A stretch of DNA of 64,000 nt from Nosema muscidifuracis (lineage: Eukaryota; Microsporidia; Nosematidae), in NCBI GenBank assembly GCA_028335825.1, contig JAIOKI010000001.1, positions 1 through 64,000 on the forward strand, in the 5' to 3' direction. The notes under the pieces are model-generated. The model saw nothing but the letters and a program-made list of their open reading frames with translations. It was not told the DNA's origin and ran no database searches. Below are positions 46,736-57,094 of the stretch, in pieces. Made by a program: the position numbers and the translations under genes. The first letter of the stretch is position 1, and each line of letters starts with the position of its first letter.

Positions 46736-47653
46736 TAAATGTACAAATATCAGTTAACAATGCTATATTTGTTTTATTGTTTATCTTATTTATTAATGAA
46801 TTTTTTACATTTCTACGTTAATTTTTTTATTCTTGCATAAAAAATATATTTTTGACAAATTATAAATTTATTATTGAGATACAATTTATTTAGATTTGTC
46901 TAAGTAGTAGAATCTTCTTAGACAATATAATATTGTTCTTTATGATAAATATAGTTAAAGATATTATTTTCAAGTAAAGTTGAGTTAAAGATATTATTAG
47001 ATAATATCATATTTTTCTTTATGATAAATATATTTGAAGATATTATTTTCAAAATTTATTGAGTTTAGAAAATATTATTTCAATATAATTGAGTATAGAA
47101 CTTGTTATGAATATAATTGAGATTGAAGATAATTTATTTTAAATTTATTTATGATAGATTTAATTAATGAAGAAATAATGAATGGCATCAATTAAAGAAG
47201 GATAGATTAAAAAAAAGAAAAAAATGATTTTATAGAAAAAGAGAAGATGTAGATATTTTTTAAAATAAGATAATGTTTGTTTTTAATTTTCATAAAAAAA
47301 CATAATTATTTTATAATAAAAAAGAAATATAAAATGACTCATTTTAGAATATTTAAAAAACTGATTAAGTACCAAATAGAATACAGATAGATTTGAAACT
47401 TGGTATTATTTCATAAGATCTTAATATCATTTTTCAAATTTTCTTTTTTATAATTAATGTTAAGATGATTTTATTTTTAAAAAATAATTGAAATACAGAA
47501 AAACAAATAAATGAGTGTAAAGAACTATATTAGATATTCTTTATATCTCTTTTTTAATTGAAATTTGATCTTTAATATATAAATTATAATGACTTAAAAT
47601 GATGCAATTTTTAAGTGTTTATAACAAAAAAGTTTGATTTATTAGAAGCCATC

Positions 47654-48127
47654 ATGAATTATGAAAAAATGAGAGAAGAGTATGAAAGATATTTAAACAA
47701 GAAATATCAAAAGAATTATGATATACAACAATCACCAGGATTCTCATATAAACCAGCTATCTCTAACTTTGGACTTTATCAGAGTCAACCATTCTCGTTT
47801 AATGAACAACATTTCAAAAAGTTTGAAAATGATAAAAGTAAAAGAGAAAGAATTCAGAATGTAGTAGTTATGAACGGGCAGAGTTACTACACAAAGGATG
47901 GTAAGATGTACAGAGTATTCCAGTGTGAATATCCCGGATGCTTTAAGAAATATATGAGTAAATATTCACTAAAATATCATTTAGAAAAGGGTCACACACC
48001 AGATAACTTAGACGTTAATAAGCCATTTGCTTGTACTTTTGGAGGGTGTACTAGAAGATACAAAAACAAGAGTACTTTAATTAAGCATGTTGAGGATGCA
48101 CATTATAAAAACTCTAATATGAATTAA
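47654..48127 (+). CDS. Two-finger C2H2 zinc-finger protein (157 aa)
   Basis: The open frame begins at a GTG; the first in-frame ATG at 47654 is taken as the start, giving MNYEKMREEYERY. The N-terminal 75 residues are charged and Tyr/Gln-rich. Two C2H2 fingers follow: Cys91, Cys96, His109, His114 (CEYPGC...HLEKGH) and Cys127, Cys132, His145, His150 (CTFGGC...HVEDAH). The C-x4-C spacing and the aromatic residue before the second pair are typical of DNA-binding fingers of the TFIIIA/Sfp1 kind in fungi. A role as a transcription regulator is likely; the target is unknown. No C-rich motif is close to the ATG, so the start is less certain than others. Confidence 0.8.
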   Translation: MNYEKMREEYERYLNKKYQKNYDIQQSPGFSYKPAISNFGLYQSQPFSFNEQHFKKFENDKSKRERIQNVVVMNGQSYYTKDGKMYRVFQCEYPGCFKKYMSKYSLKYHLEKGHTPDNLDVNKPFACTFGGCTRRYKNKSTLIKHVEDAHYKNSNMN

Positions 48128-48148
48128 AAGAATTTGTTAGAAATATTT

Positions 48149-48312
48149 ATTTTTATTATAATTGATGGTATGTTATTTATTATAGTTGATAGTATGTTAT
48201 TTATTATAGTTGATGGTATGTTATTTATTAGTATATTATTTATTTTAGTTGATAATATGTTATTTATTATAGTTGATAATATGTTATTTATTATAATTGA
48301 TATTATATTATT
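48149..48312. repeat. Tandem repeat, 24-bp unit, about seven copies
   Basis: Units of the type TTGATAGTATGTTATTTATTATAG repeat every 24 bp. Because 24 is divisible by three, a long open frame runs through it, but its repetitive Leu/Ile/Phe/Asp product is an artefact of the repeat and I do not call a gene. It begins just after the zinc-finger gene. Confidence 0.85.
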
Positions 48313-48429
48313 TATTAGTTTTATTATAACTGATATTACTTATATTATTAATTATATATTATAAATATAACTTATAATAATCTAATAATAATTATTGAAA
48401 TATGTTATAAAATTAGACCTACAAGAAAT

Positions 48430-48640
48430 TAAATTATTTTAAAGTCTCAACTGTATTAATTTATTCTAAATTAAAATTATATTTATTAAATAATCTTTAT
48501 TAGATATATCTCTTTATTATTTATTAACATATCTCTTTATATTTCTACTTCTTTATATTTATTAAATAATCTCTTTATTAAATATATCTCTTTATTTATT
48601 TATTAAATATATTTCTTTATATTTCCTAAATATATCTCCT
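48430..48640. repeat. Simple irregular repeat of TCTTTATT/ATATATCTC type
   Basis: Loose reiteration of TATTAAATATATCTCTTTAT and variants between 48,470 and 48,640. It overlaps the last codons of the gene that ends at 48,603 and includes its stop codon. Confidence 0.6.
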
Positions 48641-50207
48641 TATTAAAATATTTACAATATTTAGATAGAAGTAATAAAATATTATCATTATTCTTCTTTG
48701 TCTTTATAGTTGAACTATATGATATTAATTTATTGTAAATATTCTTTATCATATCAAAATAACATTCTTCAAAAAATCCTTCTTCTAAAATATCTAATAA
48801 ATATATTTGAATACGATCTATAACATATTTATTATATAAATTAATTATTTCTATAATCACTTCATAAATAAATTTAAAATCATATTTTATAAATATTTCT
48901 TCTAAAAAATCAAATATTTGATCTTTCTTAATATCTTCATCTATCAAAAAATTAATACAAGATTTTTTATCAGATTGTAATAAATTTAGAAGGATTTGTG
49001 AATTAAAAGAAGAATAATTTTCTTCTTTACTTGAATTTGTTACAGTTATTTTTCTATATTTTATTATTTCTTTATTATCTAATGAATTTATTTCTTTATT
49101 GATATTAATACTAATATTACTATTACAACTAAAATTACTATTATTATAACTTATTCCCTTATCTTTATAACTAATATTACTATTATTAATACTTATTCCC
49201 TTATCTAATAAACTTATTCCCTTACTATTACTCTCCCCTTTTTCTAAATCATATGGAAATAAATCTATTCCATGATTCATACAAAATTCTAAAAATAAAT
49301 CTGAATATTCTTTACACATATCTAAAATTAATAAAGAATCTTCTTTATTATACTTCTTTCTAAAAATATAAAATAATAAAATAATCTCTTCTTTAGAAAA
49401 TAAATTAATTATATTAGATTGAATATTTTCTTCTTCAATTATTCTTATAAAATTCTGTACTGTTATAAACTCAGGATATCTAAAAATAATTTCTAAATTA
49501 TTTTCCTTTATAAAATATCTTTGTAACATTTTACTTTTATTAAGATATTCTATAAGATGTTTATAACAAAAATTCTTTCTACATTCCTTAATATCAATAT
49601 TACTAACATAAAATAATTTATAAATATTATGTATAATACAATTATAAAATATAATATTATTAATACATCCTTGTGTATTAATATATTTATCTAAATCTAT
49701 CTTAAAATTATTATCACGTGATTTTAATAAAATCTCTTGAATTATTTCTATATTAGATCCTGTATATTTCATAAAATATGATACAGAATTTTTAACATAT
49801 TTAACTGTTAATTTAGAAAAATCTAATTCATTTTTATATATAGTAATATATCTTAATATATAAGGATTATATCCAGTATTTGTATTTATAAAAGATACTA
49901 ATCTTAATTGTAAATCATCAGGTAAAATTAAATCATCTTCATAATCAGTTAATAATCTTATTAAGAAGTCATTATCAATAATCCTTAACATATTCATATT
50001 ATTTGTTAATACATAATTAATACTTAAGCCTAACTTATTAGAAATTTTTATATCTTTAGTTATATAACTATATTGGTTATAAAAAGATTTTATATCATCT
50101 ATACTATATTTATTATGAATATCTAATAACCTGCTTATATAAACTAATGATGGTGTATTATGATTTGAAATCTGAAGATATTTTAAAATATCTAATTTTA
50201 CACACAT
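48603..50207 (-). CDS. Unknown helical protein (534 aa)
   Basis: The longest frame would add 39 residues, but a CCCC motif (AAGATCCCCTTTGATG) stands directly before the internal ATG at 50207, so the protein begins MCVKLDILKYLQIS. It is Leu/Ile/Asn-rich and helical throughout without a TM segment, reminiscent of helical-repeat scaffold proteins, but no repeat signature can be named. About residues 345-395 hold a low-complexity insert in which short units like NNSNISYKDKGIS recur; it looks like an expanded disordered loop. The function is not recognised. Helical scaffold (nuclear pore, vesicle coat, proteasome type) is only a guess from shape. Confidence 0.75.
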   Translation of the reverse strand: MCVKLDILKYLQISNHNTPSLVYISRLLDIHNKYSIDDIKSFYNQYSYITKDIKISNKLGLSINYVLTNNMNMLRIIDNDFLIRLLTDYEDDLILPDDLQLRLVSFINTNTGYNPYILRYITIYKNELDFSKLTVKYVKNSVSYFMKYTGSNIEIIQEILLKSRDNNFKIDLDKYINTQGCINNIIFYNCIIHNIYKLFYVSNIDIKECRKNFCYKHLIEYLNKSKMLQRYFIKENNLEIIFRYPEFITVQNFIRIIEEENIQSNIINLFSKEEIILLFYIFRKKYNKEDSLLILDMCKEYSDLFLEFCMNHGIDLFPYDLEKGESNSKGISLLDKGISINNSNISYKDKGISYNNSNFSCNSNISININKEINSLDNKEIIKYRKITVTNSSKEENYSSFNSQILLNLLQSDKKSCINFLIDEDIKKDQIFDFLEEIFIKYDFKFIYEVIIEIINLYNKYVIDRIQIYLLDILEEGFFEECYFDMIKNIYNKLISYSSTIKTKKNNDNILLLLSKYCKYFNKEIYLGNIKKYI

Positions 50208-50211
50208 CAAA

Positions 50212-50215
50212 GGGG
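50212..50215 (-). promoter_or_regulatory. C-rich motif that decides the start of the 534-aa protein
   Basis: CCCC, then TTTG and ATG on the minus strand. It lies inside the longer open frame, which argues that the upstream 39 codons are not translated. Confidence 0.65.
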
Positions 50216-50339
50216 ATCTTAAATTTATGCATAAAATATTAAATAAAAAAAATTTAAATTTGAAATTTATATAATAAAAATTATATGAGATAATAGAATC
50301 TAAAAAATGAGTGTGGAATTTCAATTATAAAATTAAAAT

Positions 50340-50600
50340 TTATTATATTATAAAAAATATATCATTAAGCTTATTATATACAATAAAGATTTATTATATA
50401 AAATAAAGATTTATTATATTTAATACAGTATATTATTAAGCTTATTATATACAATAAAGATTTATTATATAAAATAAAGATTTATTATATTTAATACAGT
50501 ATATTATTAAGCTTATTATTTAAAATAAAGATTTATTATATTTAATACAGTATATTATTAAGCTAATTATATACAATTATCATTGAGCTTATTATATAAA
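50340..50600. repeat. Tandem repeat, 71-bp unit, about three and a half copies
   Basis: Units starting AAGCTTATTATATACAATAA begin at 50367, 50438 and 50509, with a shortened one from 50560. It lies upstream of the 534-aa protein gene. Looser repeats of AACATTTTAAATTAGTAAAA type follow to about 50,750. Confidence 0.85.
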
Positions 50601-50962
50601 ATATATTATTAAACTAATTAGTAAAATATGTTAATAACAACACTTTAAATAGTAAAGTATATAAAAAGAACATTTTAAATAGTAAATTATATTATTAACA
50701 TTATTTTAAATTAGTAAAATATATTAATAAGAACATTTTAAATTAGTAAAATATTTTTTATTTATTTTTCAATAAATTATTATTTAAAAAAAAACTTATT
50801 TGAGATATTTGACATTTATTAAAAAAAATGCATAAATATATTGATTATATTTATATATAAAAAAAAATGAATTATTTTATATAACATTTATTTACATCAA
50901 TTTTTAATAAATACAATTTATCAAATATTTGTCTGACCTAACATGATCAGAATTTTAGAAAA
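50601..50962. other. AT-rich intergenic stretch with loose repeats
   Basis: Irregular repeats of the TAGTAAAATATATTAATAAG type up to about 50,750, then AT-rich sequence. No gene. Confidence 0.5.
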
Positions 50963-51286
50963 TTATTTAAAAAAATGCTCATCAAAAAAAGAATTTCTTG
51001 GATCTTTCTGAAAATTATAATCTCTTCTCTTAAAAGAATTACTATAATATGGAATAGTCATATTATCAGTTTTCCTATACAAATTATACTTAAGTAAATT
51101 AAATTTATCAACTCGTTTTGATCCATTAAGTTTTCGTAATATACTGCTATCAATATTTGGAACTAATCTTCGAATATATTTTTTATTGTTCTGTCTTACA
51201 TTCCTAAGATCTGGTAAATAATCAAGACCAAGTAATAAACAAGTAACTGCTCTGTAAAATTTATCTTCTTGTTTTTCGCTATACAT
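50963..51286 (-). CDS. Unknown small basic protein (107 aa)
   Basis: ATCTACCCC lies 17 bases before the ATG, at the same spacing as for the gene at 43,720. The product has a short helical N-terminus (EKQEDKFYRAVTCLLLGLDYL) followed by a basic, Asn/Arg/Tyr-rich body (NVRQNNKKYIRRL, SNSFKRRDYNF). There is no signal peptide, TM segment or known domain. The composition fits a nucleic-acid-associated or ribosome-associated protein, which is only inference. Confidence 0.65.
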   Translation of the reverse strand: MYSEKQEDKFYRAVTCLLLGLDYLPDLRNVRQNNKKYIRRLVPNIDSSILRKLNGSKRVDKFNLLKYNLYRKTDNMTIPYYSNSFKRRDYNFQKDPRNSFFDEHFFK

Positions 51287-51994
51287 TTCTTAATTAATAA
51301 ATTTGGGGTAGATTTTTATATATTTAAATTAGATGAATTATATAATATACTTAAAAATATGAAAGATATTTTAATATTTTTTTTTAAAATATCTTTTTGA
51401 TTAGAATTATCTTATTTTATAATTTAAAAACTTAATATTTTAATATAATTTGTTAAGTTTTATGACGTAAAAAAATGATATTTTTATTATATAAAAAATC
51501 ATTTATAATATAATTTTTATTTTAATTTTAAATTTAACTTATAATTTTCTACTGTTTAAATTTTATGACGTGTTGACAGCTTTTTTAATTTATTTGAAAT
51601 TTTTTATAATTTATTCTTAACAAAAAAATATAAAAGATAATCTAATTTACTCTTATTAAGTAAATTTAATATTTTTGTTATTATTTTATCATCTTAATTC
51701 TTATATATTTGATCATAATAAATATTTTTTATTTGATCAATAATAATTTTATAAATTGTTTTAAAAGAATTTGATAAATAAATTTTTTACAATAAAAAAA
51801 TAAGCAATTATAAAAAGGATTAATAAAATTAATTAGAAAAGCAATATTTTTTAGTATAAAAAAATAAGCAATTATAAAATGGATTAATAAAAAAAAATAA
51901 TATTTAAATACATTGTTTAGTATAAAAAAATAAGATTTAAATAAATTAGTAACATTTTTAATTAGAAAATAAATTGTTTAGTATAAAAATATTT
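51287..51994. other. AT-rich intergenic stretch with short repeats
   Basis: From about 51,770 to 51,990 the motif TAGTATAAAAAAATAAGCAA and variants recur three to four times at irregular spacing. No gene or RNA. Confidence 0.55.
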
Positions 51995-52960
51995 TTATAA
52001 ATATTCCCATAATTCATTAATTATTCCATTATTTATCCAAAATATTTTTGATCTATCATTTTTAGTTAACAAATCATTTAAATTGTACATTTTTACTGTT
52101 AAATTCTTTCCATTTATAGTTAAATTTACATAAGAAAGTGAAGGACAAAATATTAAATCTACATCTTCTGTATATTTCTTTACTAAATCTACTCCTCCTA
52201 TTAAATTTATAGATTCTTCACAAGGTTCTTCTTCTTCATCAAAAGATTTCCAAAAATAAGATGTTACTATTTTATAATTTTTATTAATATCTTTTTCTGA
52301 ATTTTTATGTATTCTTTTTTTAGATTTTATTCCTTTTTCTTTTCTTTTAATTCCTATATAAGAAATTTCTTCATATTCTGTACTAGTATTATTGTCAGTA
52401 TTTAATTTAAATAAATTTAAATCTTTATGAATTACATCAAAATCTCCTAAATTCTTATTAAATCTATTTTTTAATACATCTAATATCTTTATATAAGGAC
52501 TTGTACCTAAAATATATGACTCAACAAGATAATTTTTATATAAATCTACAATATTAGGTACTATCTCAACTATCAATGAGAATACATCACTATATTTAAG
52601 ACCAGGATGCCAAAAATATAAATCATCGTATACTATCTCATTATTTTCCATAAATTCTAATACAGATACAAAGATATCATTTCTATTCGATAATTCATCT
52701 TTAATTTTTTCAATTTTTTTAATAAAACTTTTATCTAATTTTTTAAAAGCAAAATAAACAGAATACAAAATATTGATTGTTGATAAATTTCTAATCTTTC
52801 TTTTTATTGAATCTTCAGTTTTAGGTCTGTATTTTAAAAATGTATTGATATATGAAAAATCTTCTGAAGATGTTTTCTTCTTCATTTCTGAACAAAATAT
52901 TTCTTCATTTTCTGATATACAACTTTTTATAAAACTTCTTTCATCTGAAACCTTTGACAT
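51995..52960 (-). CDS. Unknown protein (321 aa)
   Basis: The start is supported by ATTTACCCCTGTCATG. The N-terminal half is helical and charged (LSTINILYSVYFAFKKLDKSFIKKI). A basic linker around residues 208-222 (GIKRKEKGIKSKKRIHKN) looks like a nuclear localisation signal. A C-terminal part of about 100 residues starts with an acidic patch (SFDEEEEPCEESIN) and has beta-like segments (LIFCPSLSYVNLTING). No signal peptide or TM segment. I recognise no family. A nuclear role is plausible from the basic cluster. Confidence 0.7.
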   Translation of the reverse strand: MSKVSDERSFIKSCISENEEIFCSEMKKKTSSEDFSYINTFLKYRPKTEDSIKRKIRNLSTINILYSVYFAFKKLDKSFIKKIEKIKDELSNRNDIFVSVLEFMENNEIVYDDLYFWHPGLKYSDVFSLIVEIVPNIVDLYKNYLVESYILGTSPYIKILDVLKNRFNKNLGDFDVIHKDLNLFKLNTDNNTSTEYEEISYIGIKRKEKGIKSKKRIHKNSEKDINKNYKIVTSYFWKSFDEEEEPCEESINLIGGVDLVKKYTEDVDLIFCPSLSYVNLTINGKNLTVKMYNLNDLLTKNDRSKIFWINNGIINELWEYL

Positions 52961-52964
52961 GACA

Positions 52965-52968
52965 GGGG
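52965..52968 (-). promoter_or_regulatory. C-rich start motif of the 321-aa protein
   Basis: CCCC in TTTACCCCTGTCATG on the minus strand, four bases before the ATG. Confidence 0.65.
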
Positions 52969-52989
52969 TAAATTCATTAATAATTAAAC

Positions 52990-53250
52990 AAAAAAATATA
53001 TTATTTTAATATATTAAATATTTTTAAAAATATTCTAACTATCATTTTGTAAAAAATTTCATATATCATTTTGACTATCATTTTAACTATCATTTCATAT
53101 ATCATTTATTCTCATATATCATTCTAACTATAATTTCATATATCATTTTTAAAAATATTCTAATATATCATTTTAACTATCATTTAATATATCATTTAAT
53201 ATATCATTTTAAATATCATTATATAACCATTCTCATATATCACTGTAAAT
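52990..53250. repeat. Irregular repeat of ATATATCATTTTAACTATCA type
   Basis: Short units made of TATATCATT, TTTAACTATCA and TTCATATATCA recur with shuffled order across this stretch, directly upstream of the 321-aa protein gene. Confidence 0.7.
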
Positions 53251-54078
53251 ACTCATTTATTAGTAATTGATATAGTTATAAGGTTTAATATCCTACTTAT
53301 TAAGTTATTATGTATCTTTCTTTATAGATGTTCTAATATTACTTATGTAAATATACTCATAAAATAAAACTACTTCCTTCTAAATTTCTTGACTTTTATT
53401 TTTTCAATAGTCCTTGTGACTTTTTTATTCTTAAATGGTAAGTCCTTTTCACTAATCTGATTATTAAATATTTACTCCATTCAAAGACAAGGAAATCAGA
53501 AAATGACTCTATATATGTTAATCTATATATATTTATTATATTATAAGGATTAAAGCCCTATAAAATTTTTAAGTAAAATAGCTCTTCAATAGTTTATTTT
53601 AAAGCCTTTCTTGAATCTTCTTAAAACTTTGATTCTAATTATTACTTTATCTGTTAATATTCTAATGACCTCTCTAATGATATATGTGTCATCTTAAGTT
53701 ATTACTTAGGAAATGATCTTTGTTCTAACCTTTTGTATTAAGTCATAATATTTATCTAAATGATATCAATAATTTTTATTTTCTTTCTAGATTATTCTTA
53801 GATTATTAAATGATAAAACAATACATAAACTAAGACTTCTTATTAACTTTAATGAATAAAAATATCAGGCTTGTAAAATAATTTTTAATTTGGATTTGCT
53901 TATGTTAGAGTTCTCTATCCAAAAATGATTAAGTTCGGTCTTTTGAATGAATTCATTAGTAATTCTTTATTCTTCTACACTTTTTTATAGTTTTAAGAGG
54001 GGTAAGCATTTTCAGCTATTCATGGTTAGACTTTCAAAAACATCTTAAATAATTTGAATTAAACATATTTTTGACACA
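53251..54078. other. Intergenic stretch without a gene
   Basis: About 830 bp of AT-rich sequence between the 321-aa protein gene and the 72-bp repeat. No open frame, RNA or repeat that I can support. Confidence 0.55.
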
Positions 54079-54300
54079 GTAATAAGAATATTTTTATATT
54101 GTTTATAAAGGGTTGTAAATATTCCATTATATAATATAATTACACAGTAAGTCGAATTTATGTTTTTATATTGTTTATAAAGGATTGTAAATATTCCTTT
54201 ATATGATATAATTGCACAGTAAGTCGAATTTATGTTTTTATATTGTTTATAAAGTGTTGTAAATATTCCATTATATGATTTAATTGCACAGTAAGTCAAA
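54079..54300. repeat. Tandem repeat, 72-bp unit, three copies
   Basis: Units containing GTAAGTCGAATTTATGTTTT recur at exact 72-bp spacing (GTCGA at 54151, GTCGA at 54223, GTCAA at 54295). Since 72 is a multiple of three, an 84-codon frame of 24-residue repeats runs through it on the minus strand; it has no start motif and I treat it as an artefact. Confidence 0.9.
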
Positions 54301-54405
54301 TTTATGTTTATTTTTTATTGACTCTTCTTATATTTCAAAACGATAATTCTTTTTATGCTTAAAAAATATTATTTATGTTTAAAAATTATTTTTTTTTAAT
54401 ACATT

Positions 54406-55005
54406 TTATTCTATAAAAAGAGCAGCTTTAGGAAAGATCTTCTTACAATCCTGTAATTTAATATTAGACTTATTTATAGGCTCAGGATCTCTCATCTTAA
54501 ATAAAGTAAATTTAGAACTTCCATACTCAATCTCAATTTTATTAAAAAGATCTTCTAATGTATCTGTCTTATTAAAAAATAATTTAACAAGTTTTGAATC
54601 AGGAAATCGTACATTAAAAACACAATCAGGCTTAATTTCTACATTCTTTATATCATCTAAAGACGAAATCTCTTTTTCTTCTTCTTCTTTGCTTTTTCTT
54701 TCTTCCCTATATCTTCTAATTAACTCTTCTCTGTATTTTCGGTCAGCAAGAATAGCTTTCTTATTATCTTCAAGTACTTTGTTAGCTTCAGTAATATCAT
54801 ATTTAGGAGGACTATGTTTTTCATGTCTTTGAACCTTAATTCGATTATCTTGTTGTTCTAATTTACTTATACAATCCACTATATCATCTGCATCCCTAGA
54901 ACTAGTCTCAGTCAGAGCTTTTCTTATTATATTCTCTTCATATCCCGAGTTCACTAAGAATTCTACTATCTCGTCTTCTGATAGCTTCTGTGATGTCCTA
55001 CCCAT
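54406..55005 (-). CDS. UBA-UBX domain protein, Cdc48/p97 cofactor (UBXN1/SAKS1-like)
   Basis: ATG follows AATATCCCTTTA. Residues about 8-49 form a UBA-like three-helix segment (LSEDEIVEFLVNSGYEENII, then DADDIVDCI), which would bind ubiquitin. Residues about 75-112 are a charged coiled coil with the ADRKYREEL pattern typical of the segment before UBX domains. Residues about 125-199 are a UBX domain, the ubiquitin-like fold that docks on the N-domain of the AAA ATPase Cdc48/p97. The order UBA, coiled coil, UBX matches UBXN1/SAKS1. The usual FPR motif in the loop between strands 3 and 4 is replaced by MRDPEP, so Cdc48 affinity could be altered. Probable role: recruiting ubiquitylated clients to Cdc48. 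Confidence 0.85.
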   Translation of the reverse strand: MGRTSQKLSEDEIVEFLVNSGYEENIIRKALTETSSRDADDIVDCISKLEQQDNRIKVQRHEKHSPPKYDITEANKVLEDNKKAILADRKYREELIRRYREERKSKEEEEKEISSLDDIKNVEIKPDCVFNVRFPDSKLVKLFFNKTDTLEDLFNKIEIEYGSSKFTLFKMRDPEPINKSNIKLQDCKKIFPKAALFIE

Positions 55006-55540
55006 TAAAGGGATATTTTTGTTTATTTTAAATAAATTAATTGATTTGTTTATTCACTAAATTTTTACAAAGAAATCTCTTATATTTTTATAGACAATTA
55101 TACTATCTTAAATAATTATATTTTTATAAATGATGATATTTTATAATTATTTATTAATCTTTAAATAAAGACAATTACTTAGAAAAAATATATAAGAAAA
55201 TTACATATTTAAATAAAGACAATCACGTAGAAAAAAATATATAAGAAAATTACATATTTAAATAAAGACAATCACGTAGAAAAAAATATATAAGAAAATT
55301 ACATATTTAAATAAAGACAAGTACGTATAAAAAATATATAAGAAAATTACATATTAAATAAAGACAAGTACGTAGAAAAAAATATATAAGAAAATTCTTA
55401 AGTAAAAAATACGTAGAAAAAAAATTCTTATCAAAACAATACATAAACAAAAAATTCTAAGTAGAAATCTTATCAATACATAAAAACACTCAACAAATAC
55501 ATAAAAATCCCTAACAATACATTAAAACCTTAAACATTTT
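55006..55540. other. Intergenic gap holding the 49-bp repeat
   Basis: Besides the array listed separately, short AAATACATAAAAA-type repeats lie at 55,430-55,530 before the aldolase stop codon. No gene. Confidence 0.6.
55163..55405. repeat. Tandem repeat, 49-bp unit, about five copies
   Basis: Units of AAATAAAGACAATCACGTAG followed by AAAAAAATATATAAGAAAATTACATATTT recur with 49-bp spacing and few differences. The array lies between the UBX gene and the aldolase gene. Confidence 0.9.
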
Positions 55541-56545
55541 TTATTCACCTTTATTAGCTTTATAACACTTCTCTGCTAATTCATACAAAACATTTTGAGC
55601 TTCCTTAACATTTTTTTCCTTCCCTTCCCATATTTCCATAGGTCTATCTGTTAAAGTCCTTCCATAACTAAAACTTATTTCCCATGTTTTGTAAGCTTTT
55701 AATTTATTAATAGTAGCTAAATATTCAATAGCATCTTCTTCTTTATGACCTCCACTTAAAAAAACTATTCCTGGTATTCCACATGGAATAGTAGATATTA
55801 AACAATCTAATGTTGCTATACCTATTTCTGTAGGAGTATGTTTATTAAAAGATCCATCTCCTTCAGTAACAAAACTCATTTTAATGATTACACCTGGTAT
55901 AAATACTTGTTCATCATTAAGATATCTAAAAAGATGACTAAGAATTTGTTTAGTATGTAATTTAGCATCTTCTATCTGATAATTTCCTTTAAAATATAAT
56001 TCAGGTTCTACTATAGGTACTTTTCCATATTTCTGACATATTTTAGCATATTTTGCCAGTATTTTACAGTTCTCATCTACACACCCTTGAGATGGAAGAC
56101 TGTTCGATGCTACAAATAAAGATCTCCATTTTGCAAACACAGCTTTTTCAAATTTCTTATTCTGAATTCTATTCTCTAAATCTTCTAATCCAATAGAAAT
56201 TTTTTCTTCTTCTTCAAAAGTTTGTAAACCTTTATCAAGTTTAATTCCTATATTGAATCCTTTATTATATAAAACATCAACAAGTAATATTCCTGTATTA
56301 TCACTCATCTCAAAAGTTTCTTCATGAAGGATCACACCTCCAATAAATGGTTCGATATTTTTTGTAGTAAAAAGTAATTCACGAAATCTTCTACGATTCT
56401 CTTCTGTATTTTCTATACCATATATATCAAACTTTTTAGCTATAGATGATGGAGATTCATCAGCAGCAAGAATTCCTTTATTATTTTCTAATATACGTTT
56501 TGCTATTCCTCCAAGTTTAATTAAATTTTCAGTTTCTCTTGACAT
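55541..56545 (-). CDS. Fructose-bisphosphate aldolase, class I
   Basis: Glycolytic enzyme that cleaves fructose 1,6-bisphosphate to dihydroxyacetone phosphate and glyceraldehyde 3-phosphate in the cytosol. The 334-residue protein starts at ATG 56545; the frame runs two codons further to a TTG, which I reject. Class I landmarks are all present: ILAADES (Asp29), IKLDKGL (102-108), FAKWR with Lys139, VEPEL with Glu180, the Schiff-base lysine Lys222 in VIIKMSFVTEG, the phosphate-binding SGG at 264-266 and FSYGR at 292-296. It is shorter than the usual about 363 residues and ends at NKGE, so the flexible C-terminal tail with the catalytic tyrosine of animal enzymes seems absent. No C-rich start motif is visible upstream. 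Confidence 0.97.
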   Translation of the reverse strand: MSRETENLIKLGGIAKRILENNKGILAADESPSSIAKKFDIYGIENTEENRRRFRELLFTTKNIEPFIGGVILHEETFEMSDNTGILLVDVLYNKGFNIGIKLDKGLQTFEEEEKISIGLEDLENRIQNKKFEKAVFAKWRSLFVASNSLPSQGCVDENCKILAKYAKICQKYGKVPIVEPELYFKGNYQIEDAKLHTKQILSHLFRYLNDEQVFIPGVIIKMSFVTEGDGSFNKHTPTEIGIATLDCLISTIPCGIPGIVFLSGGHKEEDAIEYLATINKLKAYKTWEISFSYGRTLTDRPMEIWEGKEKNVKEAQNVLYELAEKCYKANKGE

Positions 56546-57094
56546 ACACAAATATAATAATTATTTTATGAATATAGTATGTACAAATTATATAATAAAT
56601 TATTTTATTGGTTATTTTTAAAAATATTGTTTAAATTAAAAAAAATAAATTAATTTTTATTAGTCAATTATTTTATCTTATTGGTACTTAAAGAGAAATA
56701 TTTTTTATTTGTTAAATATATTTCATTGATAAATCAGAGAAATAATTTTAACTTGTTAAAAAATATAAATCAATGTTAATTCTTATATATTATTGTATAT
56801 TAAAGAGAAGTAATGTTAACAAGTTAAAAATATATCATATTATTATAATTATTATATATTATTGTATATTAAAGAGAAATAATATTATCTAATTATAAAA
56901 TATAAAGTTAACAATTAAGAATATATCATATTATTATAATTAATTTATTTTAACAATTAAAAATTTATCACATGTTTTTATTTATATATATTATTAGTAT
57001 ATAAAAGAAATAAAGTTAACAATTAAGAATATATAATACTATTATAATTAATTTATTTTAACAATTATATATCATATTATTATATAAATACTTT
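56546..57094. other. Intergenic stretch with irregular repeats
   Basis: Between 56,690 and 57,085 units such as TATATCATATTATTATAATT, AAAGAGAAATAAT and TTAACAATTAA recur in shuffled order. No gene or RNA is visible. Confidence 0.6.

Larger units (their letters stand above)
43741..47653. other. Long AT-rich gap with tandem repeats and a possible coding relic
   Basis: About 3.9 kb without an intact gene. It includes short repeats of ATCACACTTCAAAAATAAAT near 45,700-45,790, of TTCTTAATTATTCACTTTAA near 45,470-45,570, the 66-bp array at 46,028-46,285, and a G-rich stretch at 46,545-46,735, the last two listed separately. Confidence 0.55.

Noticed and set aside
44000-47600. Possible centromere in the long AT-rich core gap with repeats
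   Set aside because: Only modest arrays are present, AT richness is general in this genome, and the position near a telomere gives no independent support.
48134-48364. Open frame of 76 codons made of LFIIVDNM-like repeats
   Set aside because: It is the translation of a 24-bp tandem repeat, which stays open because 24 is a multiple of three.
48603-50324. Longer version of the 534-aa protein starting 39 codons upstream
   Set aside because: A CCCC start motif lies inside it directly before the internal ATG at 50207, and the extra residues are Phe/Asn-rich filler.
52773-53009. Open frame of 78 codons on the plus strand
   Set aside because: Antisense of the 5' end of the 321-aa protein gene.
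54045-54299. Open frame of 84 codons with three 24-residue repeats
   Set aside because: It runs through the 72-bp tandem array; no start motif and no independent coding sign.
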